A stretch of DNA of 64,000 bases from Cellulomonas sp. PhB143 (GCF_003752595.1 NZ_RKIJ01000002.1:1-64000), one strand, 5' to 3'. Positions 33,369 through 42,973 are shown, numbered from the stretch's first letter. A program made the numbers and translations. The notes: a model not told the origin generated them from the sequence alone.

Positions 33369-33601
33369 CCGAACGCGCCATCTGTCGGCCGCCACCGCCG
33401 AACGCGCCATCTGTCGGCCGATTCGGCGTTCTCGACCCACCCATGACGCGCTCGGTGCCCGGCACCACCGCCGAACGCGTCCTGAGTCGGCCCACCGGGC
33501 ACATGTGACCCACAGATGACGCGCTCGGCCGGATCGGGAAACGCCGAACGCGCCATCTGTCGGCCCCCGAGGTTCAGAGGGCCGACAGATGACGCGTTCG
33601 G
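33369..33601. repeat. Nested array of family B palindromes in the purB-MFS gap
   Basis: The 381-bp gap between convergent purB and the exporter gene (33327-33707) has no gene. CCGAACGCGCCATCTGTCGG occurs at 33369, 33398 and 33544, and a variant at 33471. Inverse halves (ATGACGCGCTCGG or ACAGATGACGCGTTCGG) occur at 33442, 33511 and 33585. The last pair (33544-33566 and 33579-33601) forms a 23-bp stem with one mismatch. The motif is shared with B1 and B2. Between 33602 and 33693 a tandem GTGCGGC-type repeat fills the rest. Confidence 0.8.
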
Positions 33602-33693
33602 TGGTGGTGCGGCCGTGCGGCGGTGGTGCGGCGGCACGGCGGTGGTGCGGCCGTGCGGCGGTGCGGCCGTGCGGCAGTGCGGCCGTGCGGCGG
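33602..33693. repeat. GTGCGGC-type tandem repeat
   Basis: About 92 bases made of GTGCGGC(C/G) and GTGGTGCGGC units, immediately after the last family B hairpin and ending before the exporter stop at 33708. No open frame, promoter or other signal is recognisable within it. Confidence 0.7.
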
Positions 33694-33707
33694 GACGCCC
33701 GGCCCGG

Positions 33708-35414
33708 TCAGACCCGGGCAGGCTCCTGCGCCGCGTGCTTCGGGTGGTGCCCGTCGCCCAGCCCGTCCTCGAGCTCCGCGCCGGACGGGTCGACCGGCGT
33801 GCCGGCACCCGTGACCGGGTCCACGACGCCGTCGGCCGCGTCCGTCGCCGAACCCGTCGGGTCGCTGCCCCGGTCGATCCGCGTGGCGAGAGGGGTCTCC
33901 TTGACGAAGAGCAGCGCGATCAGGCCGAGGACGGCGAGCGGCGCGATGTAGAGGAACACCGGCATCAGCGCGTCGTTGTACGAGGAGACGATGACGTCCT
34001 TGATCGCGTCCGGCATCTGCTGGACGGCCGCGGGCGTGAACGCGTTCGTGTCCGTGCCGCCGGAGGCGCCGGCGGGCATCCGCTCGGCCAGCAGGTCCGT
34101 CAGGCGCTGGACGAACAGGCTCCCGACGACCGCGGAGCCGATCGACGCCCCGATCTGGCGGAAGTAGTTGTTCGACGCCGTCGCGGTCCCGACCACCCGG
34201 ATCGGGAACGTGTTCTGCACGATGAGGATGAGGATCTGCATGCTCAGGCCGAGGCCGAGGCCGAGGACCGCGAGGTAGGCGCAGATGACCCAGACGGCCT
34301 GCCCGGCGGACAGCGTCGAGAGCAGCACGAGCGAGAGGCCGACGAAACCGAGCCCGAACACCGGGAAGAACTTGTAGCGCCCGGTGCGGGTGACGACCCG
34401 GCCGGAGACGATCGAGGTGATGAGCATCGCGCCCATCATCGGGATCATCAGGAGGCCGGCGACGGTCGCGGACTTGCCCGTGACCATCTGCAGGTAGGTG
34501 GGCATGTAGGCCATGGCGCCGAACATCGCGATGCCGACGAACAGGCCCGCGACGGTCGTCAGGACGAAGTTGCGCTCCTTGAACAGGAACAGCGGCATGA
34601 CGGGCTCGGCGGCGCGGCGCTCGACGAGCACGAAGGCCACGCCGAGGACGATCGCCCCGACGATCAGGCCGAAGATCTGGGCGGAGGCCCAGTCGTACGT
34701 GCTGCCGCCCCACGTGGTGACGAGCACGACGCAGGTGGACGCGAGGGCGAGCAGGACCATGCCCGCGACGTCGATCCGCGGCCGGCTGCGCTCGACCTTG
34801 GGCAGGTGCAGGAACGCGCCGGCCGAGACCAGCGCGAGCACGCCGAGGGGGATGTTCATCCAGAACGCCCAGCGCCAGCCGATCGACTCGGTGAACCAGC
34901 CGCCGAGGAGCGGCCCGGCGACGGACGCGAGCGCGAAGACGCCGCCCATGATGCCCATGTACTTGCCGCGCTGACGCGCGGGGACGACGTCGGCGATGAT
35001 CGCCTGGGCGAGGATCATGAGCCCGCCGCCGCCGAGGCCCTGGACGGCGCGGCCGACGATCAGCGACGTCATGTCCTGGGCCAGGCCGCCGATGACGGAG
35101 CCCACCATGAACAGGGCGATCGCGGCCATGAAGAGGTACTTGCGGCCGACGAGGTCACCGAGCTTGCCGTAGACCGGCATCATGATCGTCGCGGCGAGGA
35201 TGTAGGCCGTGGTCACCCACAGCATGTGGTTCACGCCGTCGAGCTCGCCGACGATGGTCGGCAGCGCGGTCGCGAAGATCGTCTGGTCGAGGGCCGCGAG
35301 CAGCATCGCGACCATGAGGCCGGCGAACACCAGGAGGATCCCCCGGTGCTCGCTCTGGGACACGGTCGTGTCGGGGCCCGAGGCAGCCCGCACTCCGGGA
35401 GAGTTGTTGGTCAT
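33708..35414 (-). CDS. DHA2-family MFS multidrug exporter (14 helices)
   Basis: A 568-residue major facilitator with 14 predicted helices, the DHA2/EmrB-QacA subfamily of proton-coupled drug exporters. Motifs: LDQTIFATALPTIVGEL (motif D1), GKLGDLVGRKYLF (motif A), GRAVQGLGGGGLMILAQ (motif B) and GPLLGGWFTESIGWRWAFW (antiporter motif C). The last ~65 residues are a Gly/Asp/Pro-rich cytosolic tail. It is divergent from a MarR regulator, 98 bases apart, which probably represses it. Substrate unknown. Confidence 0.9.
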   Translation of the reverse strand: MTNNSPGVRAASGPDTTVSQSEHRGILLVFAGLMVAMLLAALDQTIFATALPTIVGELDGVNHMLWVTTAYILAATIMMPVYGKLGDLVGRKYLFMAAIALFMVGSVIGGLAQDMTSLIVGRAVQGLGGGGLMILAQAIIADVVPARQRGKYMGIMGGVFALASVAGPLLGGWFTESIGWRWAFWMNIPLGVLALVSAGAFLHLPKVERSRPRIDVAGMVLLALASTCVVLVTTWGGSTYDWASAQIFGLIVGAIVLGVAFVLVERRAAEPVMPLFLFKERNFVLTTVAGLFVGIAMFGAMAYMPTYLQMVTGKSATVAGLLMIPMMGAMLITSIVSGRVVTRTGRYKFFPVFGLGFVGLSLVLLSTLSAGQAVWVICAYLAVLGLGLGLSMQILILIVQNTFPIRVVGTATASNNYFRQIGASIGSAVVGSLFVQRLTDLLAERMPAGASGGTDTNAFTPAAVQQMPDAIKDVIVSSYNDALMPVFLYIAPLAVLGLIALLFVKETPLATRIDRGSDPTGSATDAADGVVDPVTGAGTPVDPSGAELEDGLGDGHHPKHAAQEPARV

Positions 35415-35441
35415 GAAGGAAACTTACATCTTGGGCGAACT

Positions 35442-35457
35442 ATTCGGGAAGCCGAAT
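35442..35457. promoter_or_regulatory. Candidate MarR operator between exporter and regulator
   Basis: ATTCGG and CCGAAT are perfect inverted half-sites separated by GAAG, in the 98-bp divergent gap. This AT-richer stretch is unusual for the genome and contains the likely promoters for both genes. A single MarR dimer here could control both directions. Confidence 0.5.
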
Positions 35458-35512
35458 CAAGGGTGTTATGGTTCACATCGTGACCGCCCCGTCAGCAGCC
35501 CCGGAGGACCGG

Positions 35513-36058
35513 ATGACCAGCGAGCGCGAGCACCTGCTCGACGACGTGCAGCGCCTCGAGGCCGACCTCGCCGCCGCGCGGCTCACCGAGCAGACCGACT
35601 CCCTGCTCGCCTCCAACCTCACCGTCCAGCAGCTGCGCGCCCTGATGTTCGTGGTCCACCGCTCCCCCCTGACCACCGGCGACCTCGCGCACCTGCTGAA
35701 GGTCGCGCCCAACGTCGCGACCGGCATCATCCAGCGGCTCGTCGAGCGCGAGCTGATCTCCCGCTCCGAGGACGAGCACGACCGCCGCGTCAAGCTCCTC
35801 GTGCCGACCGCGCTCGGCCGCACGCTGCTCGGCGACGTCCAGGACTCCGCCAAGCTCCAGCGCCGCGCCCTCCTCGAGAACCTCGACGACGCACAGCTCG
35901 ACGCGCTGCGGTCCGTCCTCGCGGTCCTCTCGGAGGCCGCGAGCGCGAGCGTCTGGCCGGCCTACGACGCCCTCGCCCGCCAGCACTCGTGCGCCTGCAG
36001 CGCCGGCACCCACGCGGAGGCCGACGCCACCGCGGTCGCGGCGCGCGCCGCCTCCTGA
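35513..36058 (+). CDS. MarR-family transcriptional regulator
   Basis: A 181-residue winged-helix regulator. The HTH region is LTTGDLAHLLKVAPNVATGIIQRLVERELISRSE in part (the central helices at residues ~60-90), followed by the wing EDEHDRRVKLLVPT and a C-terminal dimer helix. ATG at 35513 follows GGAGGACCGG and is preferred to upstream starts at 35468. A Cys pair (HSCACSAG) near the C-terminus could be redox- or metal-sensitive. Divergent to a drug exporter, so a drug-responsive repressor is likely. Confidence 0.88.
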   Translation: MTSEREHLLDDVQRLEADLAAARLTEQTDSLLASNLTVQQLRALMFVVHRSPLTTGDLAHLLKVAPNVATGIIQRLVERELISRSEDEHDRRVKLLVPTALGRTLLGDVQDSAKLQRRALLENLDDAQLDALRSVLAVLSEAASASVWPAYDALARQHSCACSAGTHAEADATAVAARAAS

Positions 36059-36080
36059 CCGCCGCCGGCCCGGTCCCCCG

Positions 36081-37289
36081 CTACGGCCGCCGCGACGACA
36101 GGTACGTCGTCGAGACGTAGCCGATCTTGCCGCTCGCCGTGACCAGCGCCCACCCGCCCGACGGCGCCTTCAGGTGCCGCACCGCCTTGCCCCGCGGGAG
36201 CGAGATGATCCGCGCGGTCGCGGTGGAGGGACCCTTGCGCAGGTTCAGCGAGCTCGCCGTGACGTAGGAGAGCGTCGTGGCCGGCCGGTGCGTCGCCAGG
36301 TACTTCGTCTCGACGTAGCCCCGGTGCCCGGTGGCCGTCACCGGCAGCCACCCGTTCTTGGCCGCCCCGGTGGGCCGCACGGGCTGGCTGCGGTAGAGCA
36401 GCACGACGGTCGAGGCCGAGCGCGACGGCGTCTTGCGCATGATCAGCGTGCTGGGCGTCACGTACCGCAGGGTGCTGGCCGTCACCGTCCTCGACGGCGA
36501 CGCGTAGTCCCGGTGTACCCAGCCGGTGGTCCCGGAGTAGGTGACCTTGAGCCAGTAGCCCGACGACGCCCCCGGCTTCGCGGTCATCCGCCCGTTGACG
36601 GGCAGCACCTTCAGCACGCGATAGGAGGTGCTGGGCCCCGAGCGCAGGTTCAGCCGCTCGGTGGCGTAGTAGGTGCACGACGACGGCACCGTGCGCTGGG
36701 CGACGCTGCGCGCGTTCTTGACGAGGTCGAGCCCGCGCGCCTTGAGGAACGGCAGGGGGTCCGTCGAGGTGCCGGACGGGTACGCGCCCTTCCAGATCTC
36801 CAGGTGCAGGTGATAGCTGGTCGACGTCCCCGAGGAGCCGACGTCGGCGATGTGCTGGCCCTTCGTGACCTTCTGGCCGACCTTCACGTACCTGTCGCCG
36901 TCGAGCATGTGGCCGTAGACGGAGGAGAACCGCACTCCCCCGACGGTGTGGTCGATGACGATCCACTGCCCGAACCCGCCCGACGTCGTCCCCGCCCGGG
37001 TGACCTTCCCGGCGGCGACCGCGTCGATGTCGACGCCGCGCGAGGACTCCATGTCCTGTCCGAGGTGGTAGGTCGAGGAGCCCTTGACCGGCATGCAGCG
37101 CGGCCCGTAGTAGGACGAGAGCCCGTAGCCCTTCGCGGGCAGCGGGCTGACCACCGGCGGGGTCGCCGCGGTCGCCGGGACCACGGCGACGGCCGGGGCG
37201 ACGAGGCCGAGGGCCCCGCAGAGGACGAGCGCGACGAGGCGCCGACGGACGGTCGACATGCTGGCTCTGGGCGTTCCGGCGTTCGGCAT
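36081..37289 (-). CDS. Secreted M23 peptidase with SH3-like cell-wall-binding repeats
   Basis: A 402-residue exported peptidoglycan hydrolase. Signal peptide about 1-42 (ALGLVAPAVAVVPATAA). The M23 LytM domain (50-190) has the zinc motif HLGQD near residue 75 and the HLHLEIW His pair (160-162). Three SH3-like repeats follow, each with LNLRSGPSTSYRVL, LIMRKTPSRSASTV or LNLRKGPSTATARI cores. Likely an endopeptidase or activator for cross-linked wall. The upstream ATG at 37289 has AAGGGGG six bases before it; a second ATG at 37259 has none. Confidence 0.88.
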   Translation of the reverse strand: MPNAGTPRASMSTVRRRLVALVLCGALGLVAPAVAVVPATAATPPVVSPLPAKGYGLSSYYGPRCMPVKGSSTYHLGQDMESSRGVDIDAVAAGKVTRAGTTSGGFGQWIVIDHTVGGVRFSSVYGHMLDGDRYVKVGQKVTKGQHIADVGSSGTSTSYHLHLEIWKGAYPSGTSTDPLPFLKARGLDLVKNARSVAQRTVPSSCTYYATERLNLRSGPSTSYRVLKVLPVNGRMTAKPGASSGYWLKVTYSGTTGWVHRDYASPSRTVTASTLRYVTPSTLIMRKTPSRSASTVVLLYRSQPVRPTGAAKNGWLPVTATGHRGYVETKYLATHRPATTLSYVTASSLNLRKGPSTATARIISLPRGKAVRHLKAPSGGWALVTASGKIGYVSTTYLSSRRP

Positions 37290-37417
37290 GGTGGCCCCCT
37301 TCGGCCACGCCGGGCGGGAGCCTGCGCTCCTGCGTCACCCGGCGCCAGTGGCGAACCTAACCCCGCGGGCGCGGACGCGCTCGCGGGCTCACAGCATCGT
37401 GCGGCAGGCTCGGGGGC

Positions 37418-39004
37418 ATGCCTCCGGACCTGCGCCAGCCCGCCCGCACCTCCCGCCGCACCCGCTCCTCGCGCCCCTCGCGCGCGCTGGCGCTCGCCGC
37501 CGCCGGCGCGCTCGCCCTGCCGCTGGCCGCCTGCACGTCCGATCCCGACCCCTCGCCGACGGGGTCGCCGAGCACGGCCGCGGCCGCGACGCCCGGCCCG
37601 CGCACCTATCGCACGGTCGACATGCAGGCCCCGCCGCTGCCGATGACGCACGGCCCGGCCGCGGCCGACGCCGACGACGCGGACGAGGGCCTGTACGTCC
37701 TGGCCCCGAAGAAGAAGGCCGAGCCGCACCTCGGCGGTCTCATGGTCGACGCGACCGGCGAGCCGGTATGGATCGACCCGGGCGAGACGCCGACGTACGA
37801 CCTGCGCGTGCAGGAGTACCAGGGCAAGCCGGTGCTCACCTACTTCACGGGCGAGTCCGAGAAGTGGGTCGGCCACGGCGCCGGCGACATCCACGTGCTC
37901 GACACCTCCTACCGAGAGGTCGCGAAGGTCACGACCGGCGGCGACCTCGCCCCGCACACGGCCGACCTGCACGACTCGACCATCACCCCGGACGGCACGA
38001 TGCTGCTCACGTCCTACCCGGTCGTGCAGACGGACCTGACCGCCGTCGGCGGCGACAAGGACGGGTACGTGTTCGACGGCGTCGTCCAGGAGGTCGACAT
38101 CGCCACGGGCACGGTGCTGCACGAGTGGTCCGCGCTCGACCACGTCGACCTCGCGGACACCTACGCGAGCGTCGAGCCCGCGAAGGAGGGCGGCGACCCG
38201 TCGGGCACCAAGGACGCGCCGTTCGACTTCTTCCACGTCAACTCCGCGCGGCTGACCCCGGACGGCGACCTGCTGATCTCGAGCCGGCAGTACCACGCGG
38301 CCTACGCCGTGGACCGCGAGTCCGGCGACGTCCGGTGGACGCTCGGCGGCAAGGACTCCGACTTCACGATGCAGGGCTCCGGGGACGGTGACGAGCCGGG
38401 CACGGGCGCTCAGTTCGCCTGGCAGCACGACGTCGAGATGCACGACGACGGCACGGTCACCGTGTTCGACAACGAGGGCGACCCGGGCGTCGGCGACCAC
38501 TCTCGCGGGCTGCGCCTCGCGCTCGACATGGACACCATGACGGCGTCGGTCGACCAGGAGTGGCTGCCGAGCGACCCGAAGCGCCGCGCCGGGAGCCAGG
38601 GCAACCTCCAGGTGCTCGACGACGGGAACGTCGTGGTCGGCTGGGGCGACGCGCAGTGGAGCAGCGAGTACACCGCCGACGGGACGCTGGTGCGCGAGTT
38701 CCCGCTCCTCGGCGGCGAGACGTACCGGACCTACCGGTTCGACTGGCACGCGACGCCGACCAACCCGCCCGCCGTCGTCGTCGAGGCGGGCACCGCGTAC
38801 GCGAGCTGGAACGGCGCGACGGAGGTGGCGAGCTGGCGCCTGGTCGCGGGCGACGACGAGTCGTCGGCCCAGCCGGTCGCGACGGTGCCGCGCGCGGGGT
38901 TCGAGACCGCCCTCGCGCCGGTGCCCGACGGCGCGGCGTACGTGGCGGTCGAGGCGCTCGACGCGGACGGGAAGGTCCTGGGCACGGGGACGCCGGCGGC
39001 CTGA
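37418..39004 (+). CDS. Arylsulfotransferase-family lipoprotein
   Basis: A 528-residue exported lipoprotein: Arg-rich n-region, lipobox LAAC (Cys39), then a beta-propeller of the ASST (Arylsulfotran_2-like) family. Diagnostic blocks are APFDFFHVNSARLTPDGDLLISSR, ITPDGTMLLTSYP and FAWQHDVEMHDDGTVTVFDN. The catalytic His of true sulfotransferases is not certain here, so enzymatic activity is unproven; many actinobacterial members have unknown roles. It diverges from the M23 gene and converges on hemA. Confidence 0.8.
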   Translation: MPPDLRQPARTSRRTRSSRPSRALALAAAGALALPLAACTSDPDPSPTGSPSTAAAATPGPRTYRTVDMQAPPLPMTHGPAAADADDADEGLYVLAPKKKAEPHLGGLMVDATGEPVWIDPGETPTYDLRVQEYQGKPVLTYFTGESEKWVGHGAGDIHVLDTSYREVAKVTTGGDLAPHTADLHDSTITPDGTMLLTSYPVVQTDLTAVGGDKDGYVFDGVVQEVDIATGTVLHEWSALDHVDLADTYASVEPAKEGGDPSGTKDAPFDFFHVNSARLTPDGDLLISSRQYHAAYAVDRESGDVRWTLGGKDSDFTMQGSGDGDEPGTGAQFAWQHDVEMHDDGTVTVFDNEGDPGVGDHSRGLRLALDMDTMTASVDQEWLPSDPKRRAGSQGNLQVLDDGNVVVGWGDAQWSSEYTADGTLVREFPLLGGETYRTYRFDWHATPTNPPAVVVEAGTAYASWNGATEVASWRLVAGDDESSAQPVATVPRAGFETALAPVPDGAAYVAVEALDADGKVLGTGTPAA

Positions 39005-39067
39005 CCGCTGCGCTGCCCTCCGCAGCCCCTCCCGTCGAGAAAGGCCGTGCTCGAGCCGCGGGGCGGG

Positions 39068-40372
39068 TCAGCGGGCGAGCTGCTCCAGCACCACGTCGAC
39101 GTCGACCGTCGCCGGGTCGGCCCCCGCGAGCACCGAGGCCCGCACCCGGGAGATCGCCCGGTGCATCAGGGCGCCCGCGAAGCGGCGCAGCGAGCGCTCG
39201 TGCGCGGCGCGGTCGGCGTCCGTGCTGAACGTGCGGCGGCTGCGGGCGATCTCCGCCTCGAGCTCGTCCTCGATGCGCTCGCGGATGCGCACGATCGCGC
39301 CGTCGGCCCCCCGCAGGCGCTCGCCCTCGACGAACGCGGTCGCGGCCCCGGCCGTCATGGCACGGGCGGAGCGCACGCGCTCGCTGGTCTCCGAGGGGAC
39401 GTTGGCGCGCACCGCCGCGAGGTCCAGCAGCAGGACGTCGTCCTCGTCGGCGACCGCCGGGTCGACGTCCCGGTGCAGCGCGAGGTCGAGCAGCACGAGG
39501 CCGCGGGCCCCGGGGACGTCCCCGGCGGACGACGCGGCCCGCGCCCGGGCCTGGACGACGGCGGCCGCGTGCACGAGGTAGGCCGCCCCGTCCCCGCGGG
39601 GGGACGTGCCGGAGCAGGAGACGACGACGTCGGCGTCGCTCAGCGCGTCGACGAGGTCGTGGGCGACGAGCACGTCGTGCGACGCCGCGAACGCCTCGGC
39701 GCGGCCCGAGGAGGACCACACGCGCACGTCGGTGCAGCCGCGGGCGCGCAGGGCGGCGACGCTCGCCCCCGCGTAGGCGCCGGTGCCGACGATCACCGCG
39801 CGGGCGGCGCGCCACGGCGGCACGCTCGGCTCGGCGAGGTCGAGCGCGACGGACACGACCGAGCGCCCGTCGGCGCCGAGCTGGGTCCGCGCGGCGACGC
39901 CCTTCGACGTGCGCGACGCGTGCTGGAAGGCCCGCTCGAGCGGGGCGCTGGTGGTCCCGTCGTCGTGCGCGGTCGCCAGCGCCCGGCGCACCTGGCCCGC
40001 GATCTCCCGCTCGCCCAGGACCATCGAGTCGAGACCGGCGGCGACGTCGAAGAGGTGCCCGACGGCGTCGGCCCCGGTCCGGACGGTGAAGGCGGACAGC
40101 GCCTCCGCGAGGCTCACGCCCGACTCCGCGGCGACGAGGCCGGCGATCTCCTGCGCGGCGTGGTCGGCGGCGAGGTCGGTGAGGCGGCCGTTGCGCTCGT
40201 CGACGTCCAGGTACAGCTCGAACCGGTTGCACGTCGCCAGCGCGACGGAACCGGTGATCGCCTGGCACGTGACCACCGCCGACCGGGCCACCGAGTGCGC
40301 GCCGGCCGAGAGGACCTCCAGCGCATCGAGGTCGAGATCGTGGTGGCTGGCCGTCATCGACATCAGCACCAC
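39068..40372 (-). CDS. hemA: Glutamyl-tRNA reductase
   Basis: A 434-residue NADPH-dependent enzyme that makes glutamate-1-semialdehyde from glutamyl-tRNA, the first step of C5-pathway tetrapyrrole synthesis. The catalytic Cys48 is in LATCNRFELYL; DSMVLGEREIAGQVRRA is the family signature; a Rossmann strand AVIVGTGAYAGASVAAL and a C-terminal dimerisation helix follow. First codon is GTG at 40372 with GAGG just upstream; an ATG at 40363 is possible. It is transcribed away from hemE, from a 49-bp shared gap. Confidence 0.92.
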   Translation of the reverse strand: MVLMSMTASHHDLDLDALEVLSAGAHSVARSAVVTCQAITGSVALATCNRFELYLDVDERNGRLTDLAADHAAQEIAGLVAAESGVSLAEALSAFTVRTGADAVGHLFDVAAGLDSMVLGEREIAGQVRRALATAHDDGTTSAPLERAFQHASRTSKGVAARTQLGADGRSVVSVALDLAEPSVPPWRAARAVIVGTGAYAGASVAALRARGCTDVRVWSSSGRAEAFAASHDVLVAHDLVDALSDADVVVSCSGTSPRGDGAAYLVHAAAVVQARARAASSAGDVPGARGLVLLDLALHRDVDPAVADEDDVLLLDLAAVRANVPSETSERVRSARAMTAGAATAFVEGERLRGADGAIVRIRERIEDELEAEIARSRRTFSTDADRAAHERSLRRFAGALMHRAISRVRASVLAGADPATVDVDVVLEQLAR

Positions 40373-40421
40373 AGTGCCTCCGATTCAACCATTCCGGCCG
40401 GGGCCTGGGAGACTCGAAGAC

Positions 40422-41483
40422 GTGAATCTGCCCTCTGCGCACCCGTTGGTGACCGGTCTCACGTCCCAGGCGCCCCTCGTCCGCGCCGTCCGCGGCGACC
40501 GCCCCGAGCGCACGCCCGTGTGGTTCATGCGCCAGGCGGGGCGGTCCCTGCCGGAGTTCCGCGCCGCGCGCGAGGGCGTCGCGATGCTCGACTCGTGCCT
40601 GCGCCCGGAGCTCGCCGCCGAGATCACGATGCAGCCGGTGCGCCGGCACGGGGTCGACGCCGCGGTGTTCTACTCCGACATCGTCGTCCCCCTGCGCCTC
40701 GCGGGCGTCGAGGTGGACATCGCCCCCGGCGTCGGGCCGGTCATGGGCCAGGCGTGGCGGACGGCCGACGACGTCGCGCGCCTCGTCGAGCACGAGCTCA
40801 CCGAGGAGGCGCTCGCCCCGATCACCGAGGCGGTGGGCCTGACCGTCGCCGAGCTGGGCGGCACGCCGCTCGTCGGGTTCGCGGGCGCGCCGTTCACGCT
40901 CGCGGCCTACCTCGTCGAGGGCCGCCCCTCGCGCGACCACCTCGCGGCCCGCACCCTCATGCACGCCGACCCGCAGACGTGGGACCGCCTCGTCACCTGG
41001 GCCGCGGACGTGACGGGCGCGTTCCTGCGCGCCCAGGTGCGCGCCGGCGCGAGCGCCGCCCAGCTCTTCGACTCGTGGGCCGGCTCGCTCTCGCGCGCCG
41101 ACTACGAGGCGCACGCCGCCCCGGCGAGCGCCCGCGCACTGACCCACGTGCACGACCTGGGCGTGCAGGTCATCCACTTCGGCACCGGGACCGAGCACCT
41201 GCTGCGCTCGATGCACGCGGTCGGCGCGGACGTCGTCGGCGTGGACCACCGCACCCCGCTCGACGAGGCGGAGGCGCTGCTCGGCGGGAACGTGCCGCTC
41301 CAGGGCAACATCGACCCCGCGTTCCTCGCGGCGCCGTGGCCGGTGCTCGAGGCGCACGTGCGCGACGTCGTCGCCCGCGGTGCCGTCGCGCCCGCGCACG
41401 TGGTGAACCTCGGCCACGGCGTCCCGCCCGAGACGGACCCCGAGGTGCTCACGCGCGTGGTCGAGCTCGTGCACGGCCTGTGA
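40422..41483 (+). CDS. hemE: Uroporphyrinogen decarboxylase
   Basis: A 353-residue cytosolic enzyme that decarboxylates uroporphyrinogen III to coproporphyrinogen III. Signatures are PVWFMRQAGRSLPEFRA with the substrate-binding Arg, AVFYSDIVVPL with the catalytic-type Asp, GFAGAPFTLAAYLVEG and VVNLGHGVPPETDP near the C-terminus. The GTG start overlaps nothing upstream; its stop overlaps the next gene (GTGA). Confidence 0.94.
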   Translation: MNLPSAHPLVTGLTSQAPLVRAVRGDRPERTPVWFMRQAGRSLPEFRAAREGVAMLDSCLRPELAAEITMQPVRRHGVDAAVFYSDIVVPLRLAGVEVDIAPGVGPVMGQAWRTADDVARLVEHELTEEALAPITEAVGLTVAELGGTPLVGFAGAPFTLAAYLVEGRPSRDHLAARTLMHADPQTWDRLVTWAADVTGAFLRAQVRAGASAAQLFDSWAGSLSRADYEAHAAPASARALTHVHDLGVQVIHFGTGTEHLLRSMHAVGADVVGVDHRTPLDEAEALLGGNVPLQGNIDPAFLAAPWPVLEAHVRDVVARGAVAPAHVVNLGHGVPPETDPEVLTRVVELVHGL

Positions 41484-42973
41484 CGCCCGGGCGCTGGGAC
41501 GCGGTCGTCGTCGGCGGAGGCGTCGGCGGCCTGACCGCGGCGCACGCCTTGCGGGGGCGCGGCCTGCGCGTCCTCGTGCTGGAGGCCGCCGACCGCTGCG
41601 GAGGCCCCGTCCGCGGGGGCGCGCTCGTGCGCGACGACGGCGCCCGGCTCGCCGTGGACGTCGGCGCCGAGTCGTTCGCCAGCCGCGGGACGGGGGTCGC
41701 GGACCTCGCCGCCGAGCTGGGGCTCGACGTCGTCGCGCCGTCCGGGCGGAGCGCGTGGATCCAGGCGGGCGGCCGCGCGTTCCCGATCCCCGCGGCGGGC
41801 GTGCTCGGCATCCCCGCGCGGCCGTGGGCGGCGGACGTGCGGCGCGCGATCGGCTGGCCCGGGGTGCTGCGCGCGTCGGCCGACCGCCTGCTGCCCGCCG
41901 GGCGCGTCGACGCGAGCGACCTCGGCGCTCTCGTCCGCTCGCGGTACGGACGGCGGGTCACCGAGCGGCTCGTGGCGCCGGTCGCGACGGGCGTGCACTC
42001 GGCGCCGCTCGGTGCCCTCGACGTCGATGCGGTGGCGCCCGGGCTGCGGGCGGCCCTGGCGCGCGAGGGCTCCCTCGGGGGCGCGGTCGCGTCGCTGCGC
42101 GCGCTCGCGCCGGCCGGGTCGGCGGTGCGCGGCGTCGACGGCGGCGTGCACCGGCTCGTCGACGAGCTGCTCGCCGTCCTGTCGGGCGGCACGGTGGTGG
42201 GCGGCACGGTGTCGGGCGGCACGGAGTCCGCGGGCGGCACGGTGGCGGGCGGCACCCCCCTTCCGCCGGCGGAGGTCCGCACGGGCGCGCGCGTCGTCGG
42301 TATCTCGTCCGGTATCGCGTCCGGGATCTCGGTGGGCGACGGCGGATCGGGCGAGCGGAGCGGCTGGGTCGTCCGCCTCGCCGACGGCGCACCCGTGCTC
42401 GCCGACCGGCTCGTCGTCGCGACGGCGGGCGTGACGGACGGGCTGCTCGGCCCGGCGCCCCGGCGGCCCGCGGGGTCGGACGTGCGCCTCGTCACACTGC
42501 TGCTGCACGCCCCGGCGCTCGACGCCGCACCCCGCGGCACCGGCGTGCTCGTGGCCCCGGGCGGCTCCGATCCCGGGAGGCCCGCGGGGGCGAAGGCCCT
42601 CACCCACGCGACCGCCAAGTGGCCGTGGCTCGCGGCGCGGGTCGCGGGGGTCTTCGGCCCCGGCCGCCACGTCGTCCGCCTGTCCTACGGCCGGCTCGGC
42701 GAGCGCACGCCGGAGCCGACCGTGGCGCAGGCCGCGCGCGACGCGTCGGTCCTGCTCGGCGTGCCGCTCGCCGAGGCCGCCGTCGAGGCGAGCGACGCCG
42801 TCCGCTGGGCGGGCACGCTGCCTCCCCCGACGCCCGCCTACCGGGCCGCGGTCGCCGAGCACGCCGCGCGCGCGGAGGCCGTCGCCGGGCTCGCGCTCAC
42901 CGGGAGCTGGGTCGCCGGGACCGGGCTGGCCGCCGTCGTCGGGCACGCGCGGGCCGCGGCCGCCGCGGTCTGA
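41480..42973 (+). CDS. hemY: Coproporphyrinogen/protoporphyrinogen oxidase (HemY/CgoX family)
   Basis: A 497-residue flavin oxidase. Residues 5-40 hold the FAD dinucleotide motif (VVVGGGVGGLTAAHALRG, LEAADRCGG), and the C-terminus closes it (LTGSWVAGTGLAAVVGHA). In actinobacteria this family works as coproporphyrinogen III oxidase (CgoX) feeding the ferrochelatase/HemQ branch; neither of those genes is in the window. Near residues 235-280 two tandem expansions occur (VVGGTVSGGTESAGGT-type and ISSGIASGIS), apparently replication slippage in frame. Coupled to hemE. Confidence 0.88.
   Translation: MTPGRWDAVVVGGGVGGLTAAHALRGRGLRVLVLEAADRCGGPVRGGALVRDDGARLAVDVGAESFASRGTGVADLAAELGLDVVAPSGRSAWIQAGGRAFPIPAAGVLGIPARPWAADVRRAIGWPGVLRASADRLLPAGRVDASDLGALVRSRYGRRVTERLVAPVATGVHSAPLGALDVDAVAPGLRAALAREGSLGGAVASLRALAPAGSAVRGVDGGVHRLVDELLAVLSGGTVVGGTVSGGTESAGGTVAGGTPLPPAEVRTGARVVGISSGIASGISVGDGGSGERSGWVVRLADGAPVLADRLVVATAGVTDGLLGPAPRRPAGSDVRLVTLLLHAPALDAAPRGTGVLVAPGGSDPGRPAGAKALTHATAKWPWLAARVAGVFGPGRHVVRLSYGRLGERTPEPTVAQAARDASVLLGVPLAEAAVEASDAVRWAGTLPPPTPAYRAAVAEHAARAEAVAGLALTGSWVAGTGLAAVVGHARAAAAAV

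Noticed and set aside
33369-33601. CRISPR-like array between purB and the exporter
   Set aside because: Repeats alternate orientation and spacing is irregular (7-70 bases) with no unique spacers; there are no cas genes. It is a set of palindromes.
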